A DNA stretch of 37,490 nucleotides from JBLHHI01 sp047614125 (GTDB taxonomy: Bacteria; Bacteroidota; Bacteroidia; NS11-12g; UBA9320). This document shows positions 1 to 8,036 of this stretch, piece by piece. The position numbers and the translations under genes were made by a program. The stretch lies in contig JBLHHI010000017.1 in the NCBI GenBank assembly GCA_047614125.1, positions 1 through 37,490 of the forward strand. Reading direction: 5' to 3'. Each line of letters opens with the position of its first letter. Position 1 is the first letter of the stretch. The notes beneath the pieces are model-generated. The model saw only the letters and a list, made by a program, of their open reading frames with translations, was not told where the DNA came from and made no database searches.

Positions 1-2
1 TT

Positions 3-308
3 ACTACCAAAAATGGCGGCACGGATAAACAAGTTCCTGTTCAGTTTAACATGATTACGCTTGGGCTCGAAAAAGCATTGGAAGAAGAGAGTTCAATTCA
101 GCATAAACATGGTCTATTGATCATTGAAAGCATCCCTAAGGCTACATTTCAAATCGTTTCGCAAATGGGCCAAAAAATTTACTTGAACGAAATAAAATCC
201 AAATTCACCGAAATAGAAACCTCATTTCTTCCGAGTGGAGCGTATTTCGCTGTACTAATCGACCCGAACGGAAAAAGAATGGTAAAATCGTTTGTTGTAG
301 TGCACTAA
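3..308 (+). CDS. C-terminal part of a T9SS-sorted secreted protein (5' partial)
   Basis: The frame is open from the left edge of the window, so the gene starts outside it; the ATG at 51 is probably internal. The last ~65 residues look like a type A T9SS sorting domain: a strand pattern around SIPKATFQIVSQMGQKIY, then LPSGAYFAVL, then a basic end (KRMVKSFVVVH). In this family the domain directs the protein through the outer membrane by the type IX system and is then removed. What the rest of the protein does cannot be seen. The next gene (sppA) begins about 70 bp downstream on the same strand. Confidence 0.7.
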   Translation, partial: TTKNGGTDKQVPVQFNMITLGLEKALEEESSIQHKHGLLIIESIPKATFQIVSQMGQKIYLNEIKSKFTEIETSFLPSGAYFAVLIDPNGKRMVKSFVVVH

Positions 309-380
309 TTCTGCACAAAGAACAATCCAAAACCAACCTTTAAAGCCAGAAGGGCAATTTAACCCCTTAATTGGCTTAAT

Positions 381-2141
381 ATGAAACAGTTTTTCAAATT
401 TGTACTTGCAACCTTTACCGGCTTAATTCTCAGCGGTTTCTTCGTTATCCTCATCATCTCTTTATGGATCGGCAGTATGTCGAAGAATGAGAATGTTACC
501 CTTAAAGAAAATTCTGTTTTGGTGGTTAAATTAAATCACGATTTAAAAGACAACACTTCCGACAATCCGTTCGACGCGTTTTTTAGTGAATTGTCTCCAG
601 ATGTAACCAAGGCCTTGGGCTTGTACGATGTTTTGAAAGACATTAAAGCGGCAAAGAGTAATGATAACATTGAAGGAATTTTCTTAGATCTAACCTTTGT
701 AAGTGCTGGATATGGAAAGTTGAGTGAGGTACGAGAGGCCTTAGAAGACTTTAAAAGCGAAGGCAAGTTCATTTACGCCTACGGCGAAGTGATGTACAAC
801 AAAACATATTATTTAGCCAGCGTTGCCGATCAAATTTATCTCAACCCGTCTGGCGAACTGCTCTTTAACGGCATGGTGGCCGACGTAACCTTCTTAAAGA
901 AAACCTTGGCTAAAATGGGCATTGAAATGCAAGCCGTTAAAAAAGGCAAGTTTAAAGGAGCCATTGAACCCTTTGTATTGGATGAAATGAGTGAAGCCAA
1001 TAGAATGCAGATCACTGCCTTCATGAATTCGATTCATCAAAACACAATGACCACCATTTCGAAAGCTCGTGGAATTGATTTGGCAACCCTTCAAACGATT
1101 GCCGATAGCATGTTGGTACGAAATGCCGATGATGCTGTTATCCTCAAAATGATTGATAAGGTTGCTTATCGCGATGAAGTGATTTCTGCCATTTTAGCTA
1201 AGGTTGAATTGGAAGATGAAGACGATTTGAATTGGGTTAGTTTATCGAAGTTTAATACCGTAGTCCAGCAAGAAAATAAATTTAAAAAAGATAAGATCGC
1301 CATTATTTTTGCCGAAGGAAGCATCGTTTCTGGCAACGGTGAGGAAGGCGAAATCGGATCGGACAAGTTTGCAAAAGCTTTGAAAGATGCTCGTTTAGAC
1401 GATGATGTTAAAGCCGTTGTTCTTCGTATAAACAGTGGTGGTGGTAGTGCCTTGGCGAGCGAAGTTATATGGCGCGAAACCATGTTGCTTAAGGCCAAAA
1501 AACCATTAATTGTTTCGATGGGTGATGTTGCCGCCAGTGGTGGATATTACATAGCGGCTCTTGCAGATACCATTGTTGCAAATCCTTCAACCATTACAGG
1601 TTCGATCGGAGTATTTGGAATGTTCCCAAATGCGAAAGGTTTATACGATAAATTGGGCTTGCATTCAGAATACATTACCACAGCAGAACATGCTGATTTT
1701 GGCCGAATTGATCGGCCCTTGAATGATTTTGAAAAAGACTTCCTTCAAGAAATCATTTCTAAGGTGTACGGAGAGTTTTTAACCCGCGTGAGCGATGGCA
1801 GAGGTCTTCCTCGAAATCATGTAGACAGCATTGCTGAAGGAAGAGTTTACACAGGAGTTATGGCCAAAGAACTTGGACTGATAGATGTAGAAGGTGGTTT
1901 AAACAAAGCAATAGCAATTGCCGCCAGTAAGGCCGGTATTGAAAAATACGGCATTAGTGCCTATCCTAAAAACACAAACCCGTTTGCGTCTTTCATGACC
2001 GGATTTGGTGGTGCATCGTTAAAAGAAAAATGGATGAAAGAAGAACTTGGAGTGATGTACGAAACGTACAAAGAGATTAAAGCCATTCAAGGAATGTCGG
2101 GCGTACAAGCCATCCTCCCCTATTCTTTTAATATTAAATAA
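381..2141 (+). CDS. sppA: Signal peptide peptidase SppA, long (67K) type
   Basis: Membrane-bound serine protease that degrades cleaved signal peptides. The 586 residues match the long, two-domain SppA form. A single N-terminal membrane segment (about residues 7-30) is followed by two crotonase-like S49 domains. The general-base lysine is in GKFKGAIEPF (K192), and the nucleophilic serine is in GDVAASGGYY (S386), followed by the ITGSIGVFG stretch. The key residues of the Ser-Lys dyad are therefore present. An IS1595-type element begins right after the stop codon, and the TAA itself lies in its target duplication, so the protein is unchanged. The likely native terminator now lies about 1 kb downstream, beyond the IS. 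Confidence 0.95.
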   Translation: MKQFFKFVLATFTGLILSGFFVILIISLWIGSMSKNENVTLKENSVLVVKLNHDLKDNTSDNPFDAFFSELSPDVTKALGLYDVLKDIKAAKSNDNIEGIFLDLTFVSAGYGKLSEVREALEDFKSEGKFIYAYGEVMYNKTYYLASVADQIYLNPSGELLFNGMVADVTFLKKTLAKMGIEMQAVKKGKFKGAIEPFVLDEMSEANRMQITAFMNSIHQNTMTTISKARGIDLATLQTIADSMLVRNADDAVILKMIDKVAYRDEVISAILAKVELEDEDDLNWVSLSKFNTVVQQENKFKKDKIAIIFAEGSIVSGNGEEGEIGSDKFAKALKDARLDDDVKAVVLRINSGGGSALASEVIWRETMLLKAKKPLIVSMGDVAASGGYYIAALADTIVANPSTITGSIGVFGMFPNAKGLYDKLGLHSEYITTAEHADFGRIDRPLNDFEKDFLQEIISKVYGEFLTRVSDGRGLPRNHVDSIAEGRVYTGVMAKELGLIDVEGGLNKAIAIAASKAGIEKYGISAYPKNTNPFASFMTGFGGASLKEKWMKEELGVMYETYKEIKAIQGMSGVQAILPYSFNIK

Positions 2142-3157
2142 AATGCTTCACCGTTAAGTTACACCAAGAATTAAAAATGCAGATAGGCTGCACTAATGGT
2201 TTGTTGATTTGCTAAAAAAAGCAATGACACTACAAGAATTTATGCAGCAGTATTCCTCGGAGTCAAGCTGTAAAGAAGCCTTTAAGCAGTATCGATTAAA
2301 AGTTGGAGTGGTTTGCAAGAAATGCCAGCATGACCAGCATTACTGGTTATCCACCCTGGATCAATTTAAATGTAAGAACTGTGGATTCCGAACAGGACTA
2401 AAGAGTGGGACAGCCCTTGAAGCCAGTAAACTACCTTATCATTATTGGCTTACCGCCATGTTTCTTATGACCAAGAACAAACGAAGTATTTCTTCTTGCG
2501 ATCTTCAGCGTATGCTAGGACACAAGCGCAATGAGCCCATTTGGTTAATGATGCACAAGATCAGGATATCAATGGGCAATCGTGATGATCTGTATACACT
2601 CAAAGGAACAGTGGAAATGGATGAGGCTTTCTTTGAGACTGTTGATCCCGATCAGCTTCATGCACCCCTAAAGCGTGGCAGAGGATCTCAGAAACAAAGT
2701 GCAGTAATGGTTATAGCCGAATCCGAAGAAGTAGAGGAGAAAAAACAGGGAAAACATCGTAAAAAAAGAAGATGTGGTTACTTCAAGATGCGTGTTATGG
2801 ATGATCTAACTTCGGTAACAATCAATAAAATAACTTCAGAAACCGTTGACTATCAGAGCACAGTGCTAACCGACGGATATAAAAGCTACAACAAACTCAA
2901 AAAAGTAGTTGCTGTGCATCATGCGACCGTTTGTCCTCCCAAACTGGCTTCCAAACAGCTTCCGTGGGTACACACGGCAATCGCCAATGCCAAAAGAGTT
3001 ATGTTGGGTGCGTACCATCGAATCAACAAAGAATATTTGCAGAATTATTTAGATGAATTTTGCTACAGACTAAACCGGAGATACTTTAGTAATATGTTTG
3101 AAAGGCTCATGATTGCTGCCTGCTCCGTTGCTTGGTATATTTAAGCGGTGAAGCATT
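2142..3157 (+). mobile_element. Complete IS1595-family insertion sequence
   Basis: The ends are perfect 12-bp inverted repeats AATGCTTCACCG (2142-2153, complement at 3146-3157). They are flanked by an 8-bp direct repeat TTAAATAA (2134-2141 and 3158-3165), the target-duplication size known for IS1595. The element is about 1016 bp and holds one full transposase gene. Because the TIR and flank share A/T bases, the boundary could shift by a base or two. The duplication contains the sppA stop codon. Intact ends, an intact duplication and an intact transposase suggest a recent insertion. Confidence 0.88.
2224..3144 (+). CDS. IS1595-family (ISXO2-like) transposase
   Basis: DDE transposase of about 306 residues that moves the surrounding IS. 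An N-terminal zinc ribbon is visible (CKKCQHDQ and CKNCG, two CxxC pairs), followed by a helix-turn-helix-like region (SISSCDLQRMLGHKR) and the ISXO2-like DDE domain. The acidic residues are in VEMDEAFFE and VLTDGYKSY, and the C-terminal signature is GAYHRINKEYLQNYLDEFCYRLNRR-like (positions ~2998-3087). I chose the ATG at 2224; an in-frame TTG at 2209 would add five residues. The stop codon abuts the right inverted repeat. No frameshift or internal stop is seen, so the gene appears functional. Confidence 0.9.
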   Translation: MTLQEFMQQYSSESSCKEAFKQYRLKVGVVCKKCQHDQHYWLSTLDQFKCKNCGFRTGLKSGTALEASKLPYHYWLTAMFLMTKNKRSISSCDLQRMLGHKRNEPIWLMMHKIRISMGNRDDLYTLKGTVEMDEAFFETVDPDQLHAPLKRGRGSQKQSAVMVIAESEEVEEKKQGKHRKKRRCGYFKMRVMDDLTSVTINKITSETVDYQSTVLTDGYKSYNKLKKVVAVHHATVCPPKLASKQLPWVHTAIANAKRVMLGAYHRINKEYLQNYLDEFCYRLNRRYFSNMFERLMIAACSVAWYI

Positions 3158-3192
3158 TTAAATAAAGTCTTTAGGTTATTACAATTTATATC

Positions 3193-3240
3193 AAAAGCAC
3201 TTGCTTGGTTTTCTCCGAGTGAGTGCTTTTTTTTTGTTTT
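3193..3240 (+). terminator. Rho-independent terminator, originally of sppA
   Basis: The arms AAAAGCACT and AGTGCTTTT form a hairpin that is followed by a run of nine T. It is on the plus strand and lies downstream of the IS right end. Before the IS inserted it would have been about 50 bp after the sppA stop. Confidence 0.7.
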
Positions 3241-3304
3241 GTAAGTTGACAATAGTTCAAATAATGCTTCGCATCAACTTCCTAGACGAAGCAAAGCTTG
3301 CCTG

Positions 3305-3331
3305 GATCAAAACAATCAGCATAGCTGATTG
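3305..3331 (-). terminator. Probable terminator of rocD
   Basis: A perfect 8-bp stem CAATCAGC/GCTGATTG with a 3-nt loop (3313-3331) is followed on the minus strand by TTTTG. It lies about 27 bp past the rocD stop. A second inverted pair, AAGTTGACAA (3243-3252) and TTGTCAACTT (3334-3343), encloses it, so the sppA/rocD convergent gap may fold into a larger structure. Confidence 0.5.
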
Positions 3332-3357
3332 ATTTGTCAACTTCTACTTAATCTTTC

Positions 3358-4584
3358 CTAGCTCGATATCTGTCCGAAAGTCGCTTCAATAATGTCGCAA
3401 CACGTGTGTAATTCAGTTTCGGTAATTACCAATGGTGGAGCAAACCGGATGGTATGAACATGCGTTTGCTTTGCCAATAAGCCATTTTCCTTGAGCATCA
3501 AACACACATCGTAAGCACTTTTCCCATCACTAAATGGCAATACGTCAATAGCGTTTAACAGCCCTTTTCCGCGCACTGCGGTTATGAGCGGGGAGTTGAT
3601 GTTGCGCATGCGCTCGCGAAATATTTGGCCGAGACTTTCTGCATTCTCCGACAACTTTTCATCCACAACCACTTGTAAGGCTGCGGTGGCAACTGCACAA
3701 GCCAATGGGTTTCCACCAAAGGTTGAGCCGTGCTGTCCGGGTTTAATGCACAGCATAATATCGTCGTCCGCCAAAACCGCCGAAACGGGTAAAACACCCC
3801 CCGACAATGCCTTGCCAAGCACAAGCACATCCGGTCTCACATCTTCATGAGCACATGCTGTTAGGCGCCCGGTTCTTGCAATACCTGTTTGTACTTCATC
3901 GGCTATAAACAACACGTTGTGCTCATCGCACCAAGCTCGAATGCTCTTTAAATATCCTTCTTGTGGAACAATAACACCTGCTTCCCCTTGAATGGGTTCT
4001 ATCATCACACCGGCAACATTTTTGGTGGATATTGCTTGCTTCATTGCTTCCATATCGTTGTATGGAATCGAAATAAATCCAGGCAAAAATGGTCCAAATC
4101 CTCCGTAGCTGTCTTCATCGTCTGAAAACGAAACGACCCCCAAGGTTCTTCCGTGAAAATTGCCGTTTACCACTACAATTTTTGCTTCATTGGTTGGTAT
4201 ACCTTTTTTCTCATACCCCCATTTTCTGCACAGTTTTAAAGCGGTTTCAACAGCCTCTACTCCTGTGTTCATGGGCATTACCTTATCATACCCAAAGAAC
4301 TTAGATATAAACTTTTCGTATTCCCCCAACTTATCATTGTAAAAGGCTCGGCTTGTAAGGGTCAAAACCTGCGCTTGATCTGTTAGCGCCTTTATTATTT
4401 TTGGATGACAATGGCCCTGATTCACAGCACTATACGCCGACAAAAAATCGAAATACTCCTTCCCTTCCGTATCCCACACTCGAACTCCCTTCCCTCTTTC
4501 TAGAACCACAGGAAGTGGTTTGTAATTGTGTGCTCCAAATCGATCTTCTAATTCAATATGCCTATTTTGCTCTGTAATTGTCAT
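3358..4584 (-). CDS. rocD: Ornithine aminotransferase (ornithine-oxo-acid transaminase)
   Basis: PLP-dependent class III aminotransferase that converts ornithine and 2-oxoglutarate to glutamate-5-semialdehyde and glutamate, linking arginine and proline metabolism. The family signature is clear: RFGAHNYKPLPVVLERG near the start, DFLSAYSAVNQGHCHPKI, the GNFHGRT loop, FIADEVQTGIARTGR, and the PLP lysine in LGKALSGGVLPVSA. Length (408 residues) is normal. I chose the ATG at 4584 (MTITEQ); the ORF extends 11 codons upstream, but that part overlaps a promoter box. Transcribed divergently from the outer-membrane protein gene at 4706. Confidence 0.95.
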   Translation of the reverse strand: MTITEQNRHIELEDRFGAHNYKPLPVVLERGKGVRVWDTEGKEYFDFLSAYSAVNQGHCHPKIIKALTDQAQVLTLTSRAFYNDKLGEYEKFISKFFGYDKVMPMNTGVEAVETALKLCRKWGYEKKGIPTNEAKIVVVNGNFHGRTLGVVSFSDDEDSYGGFGPFLPGFISIPYNDMEAMKQAISTKNVAGVMIEPIQGEAGVIVPQEGYLKSIRAWCDEHNVLFIADEVQTGIARTGRLTACAHEDVRPDVLVLGKALSGGVLPVSAVLADDDIMLCIKPGQHGSTFGGNPLACAVATAALQVVVDEKLSENAESLGQIFRERMRNINSPLITAVRGKGLLNAIDVLPFSDGKSAYDVCLMLKENGLLAKQTHVHTIRFAPPLVITETELHTCCDIIEATFGQISS

Positions 4585-4588
4585 ACCG

Positions 4589-4596
4589 CAAAGGTA
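4589..4596 (-). promoter_or_regulatory. Bacteroidota -7 box TACCTTTG for rocD
   Basis: Exact match to TAnnTTTG on the minus strand, only 4 nt before the chosen ATG. Transcription would then begin at or very near the start codon, implying a leaderless or nearly leaderless mRNA. No convincing -33 TTG was found at the usual spacing. Confidence 0.55.
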
Positions 4597-4705
4597 AAAT
4601 CCTGACCCTATTTTCACTTAGTATTTGGGATTATTATAGATTGTCGTCATAAATTGACTTTGAACCTAAGAATGTTTGTAAGACATTGGCATTTAATTCG
4701 TTACT

Positions 4706-7700
4706 TTGAGGAAGATCAAAATCTTGCAAAATCTTAAAACCATTTGGCGTTTAATTGGCATCCTTTTTCTTATGGGTGGTACTCAGCTGTGTGGAAGTAC
4801 TTTACCATCCAACCCATGGAAAAATCTTCAATCGGATCAATTAAATTTCTATTACCACGAGCAAAGCGAAGAAAAAATTATTTTCCTACTGCCCGAATCA
4901 ATAAAAATGCTGCATGCCTTGGAAGACAAAATTGGCTATCGCTTGAGTGGCAAACTCGATATATACGTATATAATTCTGTTGCACACCTTAACGAGAGCA
5001 GAGTTAAAGAAAAGCCCAAACCGCTAAACATTCAAGGCGGTACTACCGAAATACAGAGCAATTCAATTGAGCTCTATTTTTCCGAAAGTGGTGATGATCT
5101 TTTCAATCAGCTCTCTGTGGCCATTGCCGATAACCTCTTAGTAGAAATGCTCTATGGGGGTTCTGTTCAAGATCGAATAAGATATGCCACTTTGCTTTCT
5201 TTACCACTTTGGTTTAAAGATGGACTAACTCAATATTTAGCTTTGGGTTGGGATGCTAAGGCGGATGACGAGCTGCGCGACGCCTTTAATCACAAACGTA
5301 TTTCTTCCTACAATAGGCTGAGCGATGATTTAAAAATTCTAGCCGGAAGAAATATGTGGGACTATGTGGTTGATACAAAAGGGGAGCAAGCAATTCAACG
5401 AATTTTGTACCTAGTTCGACTCACTCGAAAAGTTGAAACCGGACTGTATTACATCTTAAATCAGAATTCTAAGGAGTTATATGCCTCTTGGTTCAAAGCC
5501 TCCGAAATTGCATATGCGGCAGAAGTAGTACGAAGAGTTCCGGCCAACACAGAACAAGTTTCATATAAGGGAGGCTCTGATGTCTTGCACAGCCTTTCCA
5601 TTTCTCCCGATGAAAATATGCTTGCAACCGCGTACACTAGCGATGGTCGGTTTATTATTGAATTGTATAATCGCAACTTGGGTACCCGTACCAGATTGTG
5701 TTCTAAGTTTGTTCATTTTGAAGGTCGAATTGTTCATCAAGAATATGCTCATTTGGCATGGAAGAACAATGCCGAGCTGATTTGTATTGAGAACAAAGCG
5801 CAACCTACCATACAAATCTGGAATCAAAATGGCACTCTGATTTCTGCAAATACACTGCCTTTTCATCAAATTAATCATATGGATTTTCATGCCCCAGAAC
5901 AGAATTTAGTTCTATCGGCGACCAACAATGGCTCTACTAATTTGATTCTTTATAGTGTTAAATATCAATCAATTACCTACCTGTCTCAAGGTTATATCTT
6001 CGACGATGTTCAACCTTCATTCGACCAGTTTGGCAATATCTATTTCTCCAGATTTTCGAAAAATGAAGAATCACCTGGGCCCAATTATACCCTATCCAAT
6101 AATCAAACTTATAACAGTGACGTATACTATTTAATTCGAAACAAGACTCAAGTTTTAAACCTCACCAACATCACCAATACTCCGCTGTATAATGAGTTTT
6201 ATCCCATTGCATTAAACACGGCATATGTAAGTTTCTTATCGGATCGAAACGGAATAATAAACGCATACGCCTACAATCATGAAAATGAAATATTTGCACT
6301 TTCAGATTATCAATGCAACATTCGCTTCCAAACTAAAAATAATAAAAACGGATTAATCTCTGAAGTTGTTCTCACCAACGGCTTAATTAATATTTCCATT
6401 TACCAGCCAGACAGTGCTTCAAATTTTGGAGCCATTTCACATCCAAACCAAACCAAGGTTTTAAAGAATAGACTTGCACAAAAAAGTTCCCGCAACAAAT
6501 CAACCAGCACAAACAACATCGACACTTCCCTGATTCAAGATTATGACAAGGTCTATTTTCAAAGTTCGTTTGGCATTCCGATCAACATTGATTCATTGGA
6601 AAAAATTGAAAATACAGTTACCAATCATTTATCATATAAATTTAATGTGAGCACGGAAAAATACAACGGGCTTCGACCCAGTTTGCTGTCAACTCAGCTC
6701 AATAACGGCCATGCAATAACAGAGGAATTTGCCACCTTTCTTCCTGATAATCAACTCATTGTAAACAATATGGGAATCATTCTCGGTTTGCGCTTAGAAG
6801 ACCAATCTCTTAAAAACATTTTCAATACTCGCATTAAGATTTTCTTTAATCTGAACCGAATTGAATACGATTTTTCATACATTAACAATGGTTCCAAGTC
6901 AAGTAATGTGTTGCAAATTTCTGGATTTGAACGAACCTTTACCATAGACGAAATATATTACGATTACGTTTTCAACAACCTTAGCTTTAACAAGAAATAC
7001 AAGCTATCAACAACGCTAAACAATACCATTGGCATTGCCGGAAGGCGAGATTACGTGAACCAGCTTTCCGTTACTGAAACAAGTTTGCGACTGCCACCTC
7101 GTAAACAGCTCATGGCAGAAATTGAGAATGTACTGACCAAGAGCACCCGAATTGAGGCAGATGTTTTCCGAAGCAATGGATTTGAAGCACGTTTAACAAC
7201 CAAGCTCAGATACCTGAGCAACAGCAAAGCCATTGGAATTTCAAATTCACTTCGATTGGACTACGGTCGTAAACTTGTTCGAGACCTTTCTATAGATGGA
7301 CATTTTGAGGCGGTTATTTCCCATGGGGGTGCAAAAAATATTTTCTATTTGGGAGGAACTCGAAACCAGTTTTATCCCAACTACAATCATCAATCTGAAA
7401 TTTCCTCCGACCATTCACCCTTTTATCAACCTGTTTACGGCATTCGAAACGCACAGCTCAATTCAAGAAATGGCAACAATTACGCTTTTTTTAATTTGGA
7501 CTTTAATATAGCCGTAAATCATTGGCTCTCAAAGTATCCATTGCGAAAGTCGTTTTACAAAAACTTAAACATCATTCTTTTTTCTGATCTAGGATCTGCT
7601 TGGTACGGACGGTCGCCATACGATACTCAAAATCCTTCTAATGTTACCAGCTTTCAGAATGGTGTTTTAGACATCACGGTTTACAACACAAAAAATCCAA

Positions 7701-7834
7701 TGGTTTTCTCAAACGGAATTGGACTAAACACAATCATCTGGGGCTATCAAATTCGGTATTCCGTTGCATGGGTAGCCGATAACAATGTATGGCAACGTGG
7801 TGCTCAATCGTTTGCATTAGGCAAGGCCTTTTAA
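4706..7834 (+). CDS. Outer-membrane protein: peptidase-MA-like, TolB-like propeller and beta-barrel domains
   Basis: About 1042 residues. The N-terminus is a signal peptide (basic start, then LIGILFLMGGTQLCG). Residues ~30-270 resemble the peptidase MA fold (LPLWFKDGLTQYLALGWD near the usual lP.Wf.EG.a.Y motif), but the HExxH zinc motif is absent. Residues ~280-570 contain TolB/WD-like propeller blades (LHSLSISPDENMLATAYTSDG; YISFLSDRNGI-like). The last ~350 residues are beta-rich and end in aromatic F, as in Omp85/surface-antigen barrels. The start is uncertain: TTG at 4706 or TTG at 4724; no ATG fits. The stop codon is the first three bases of a repeat element. Role unknown; surface or periplasmic sensing or assembly is a guess. 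Confidence 0.65.
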   Translation: MRKIKILQNLKTIWRLIGILFLMGGTQLCGSTLPSNPWKNLQSDQLNFYYHEQSEEKIIFLLPESIKMLHALEDKIGYRLSGKLDIYVYNSVAHLNESRVKEKPKPLNIQGGTTEIQSNSIELYFSESGDDLFNQLSVAIADNLLVEMLYGGSVQDRIRYATLLSLPLWFKDGLTQYLALGWDAKADDELRDAFNHKRISSYNRLSDDLKILAGRNMWDYVVDTKGEQAIQRILYLVRLTRKVETGLYYILNQNSKELYASWFKASEIAYAAEVVRRVPANTEQVSYKGGSDVLHSLSISPDENMLATAYTSDGRFIIELYNRNLGTRTRLCSKFVHFEGRIVHQEYAHLAWKNNAELICIENKAQPTIQIWNQNGTLISANTLPFHQINHMDFHAPEQNLVLSATNNGSTNLILYSVKYQSITYLSQGYIFDDVQPSFDQFGNIYFSRFSKNEESPGPNYTLSNNQTYNSDVYYLIRNKTQVLNLTNITNTPLYNEFYPIALNTAYVSFLSDRNGIINAYAYNHENEIFALSDYQCNIRFQTKNNKNGLISEVVLTNGLINISIYQPDSASNFGAISHPNQTKVLKNRLAQKSSRNKSTSTNNIDTSLIQDYDKVYFQSSFGIPINIDSLEKIENTVTNHLSYKFNVSTEKYNGLRPSLLSTQLNNGHAITEEFATFLPDNQLIVNNMGIILGLRLEDQSLKNIFNTRIKIFFNLNRIEYDFSYINNGSKSSNVLQISGFERTFTIDEIYYDYVFNNLSFNKKYKLSTTLNNTIGIAGRRDYVNQLSVTETSLRLPPRKQLMAEIENVLTKSTRIEADVFRSNGFEARLTTKLRYLSNSKAIGISNSLRLDYGRKLVRDLSIDGHFEAVISHGGAKNIFYLGGTRNQFYPNYNHQSEISSDHSPFYQPVYGIRNAQLNSRNGNNYAFFNLDFNIAVNHWLSKYPLRKSFYKNLNIILFSDLGSAWYGRSPYDTQNPSNVTSFQNGVLDITVYNTKNPMVFSNGIGLNTIIWGYQIRYSVAWVADNNVWQRGAQSFALGKAF

Positions 7835-7947
7835 CCTGAGTATGAACCTAATTTCGATTAATCTTTTAAAACTCAGGTTCATACAAAAGCTGGCATTTCA
7901 CTTGTGAAAAGCGATCTGAATTCAAAATATGAATCGAACTCAGGTTA
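7832..7947 (+). repeat. MITE-like repeat, copy A (short, rearranged)
   Basis: 116 bp bounded by TAACCTGAG and CTCAGGTTA, with the right-end sequence (GAATTCAAAATATGAATCG) shared by copies B and C. The left part holds an extra perfect 10-bp inverted pair GTATGAACCT/AGGTTCATAC. It also shares the CACTTGTGAAAAGCG core. Its first three bases are the stop codon of the upstream gene. No target duplication is evident. Confidence 0.75.
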
Positions 7948-8016
7948 TGGATAAAATTGTTCTGGATTTGTTCATAACTTGTGTTTAAATCGCCACCTTG
8001 GGCTCAATGGTGGATT

Positions 8017-8024
8017 TACCTTTG
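8017..8024 (+). promoter_or_regulatory. Bacteroidota -7 box TACCTTTG for purH
   Basis: Exact TAnnTTTG match followed by C, 12 nt before a TTG codon in frame with purH. It supports a purH start at 8037 rather than the upstream ATGs at 7998 or 8007. Confidence 0.5.
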
Positions 8025-8036
8025 CCACAAAAAATA

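Noticed and set aside
2142..3157. IS1595 element as source of the MITE-like repeats
   Set aside because: Its ends (AATGCTTCACCG) and 8-bp duplication do not match the repeat family.
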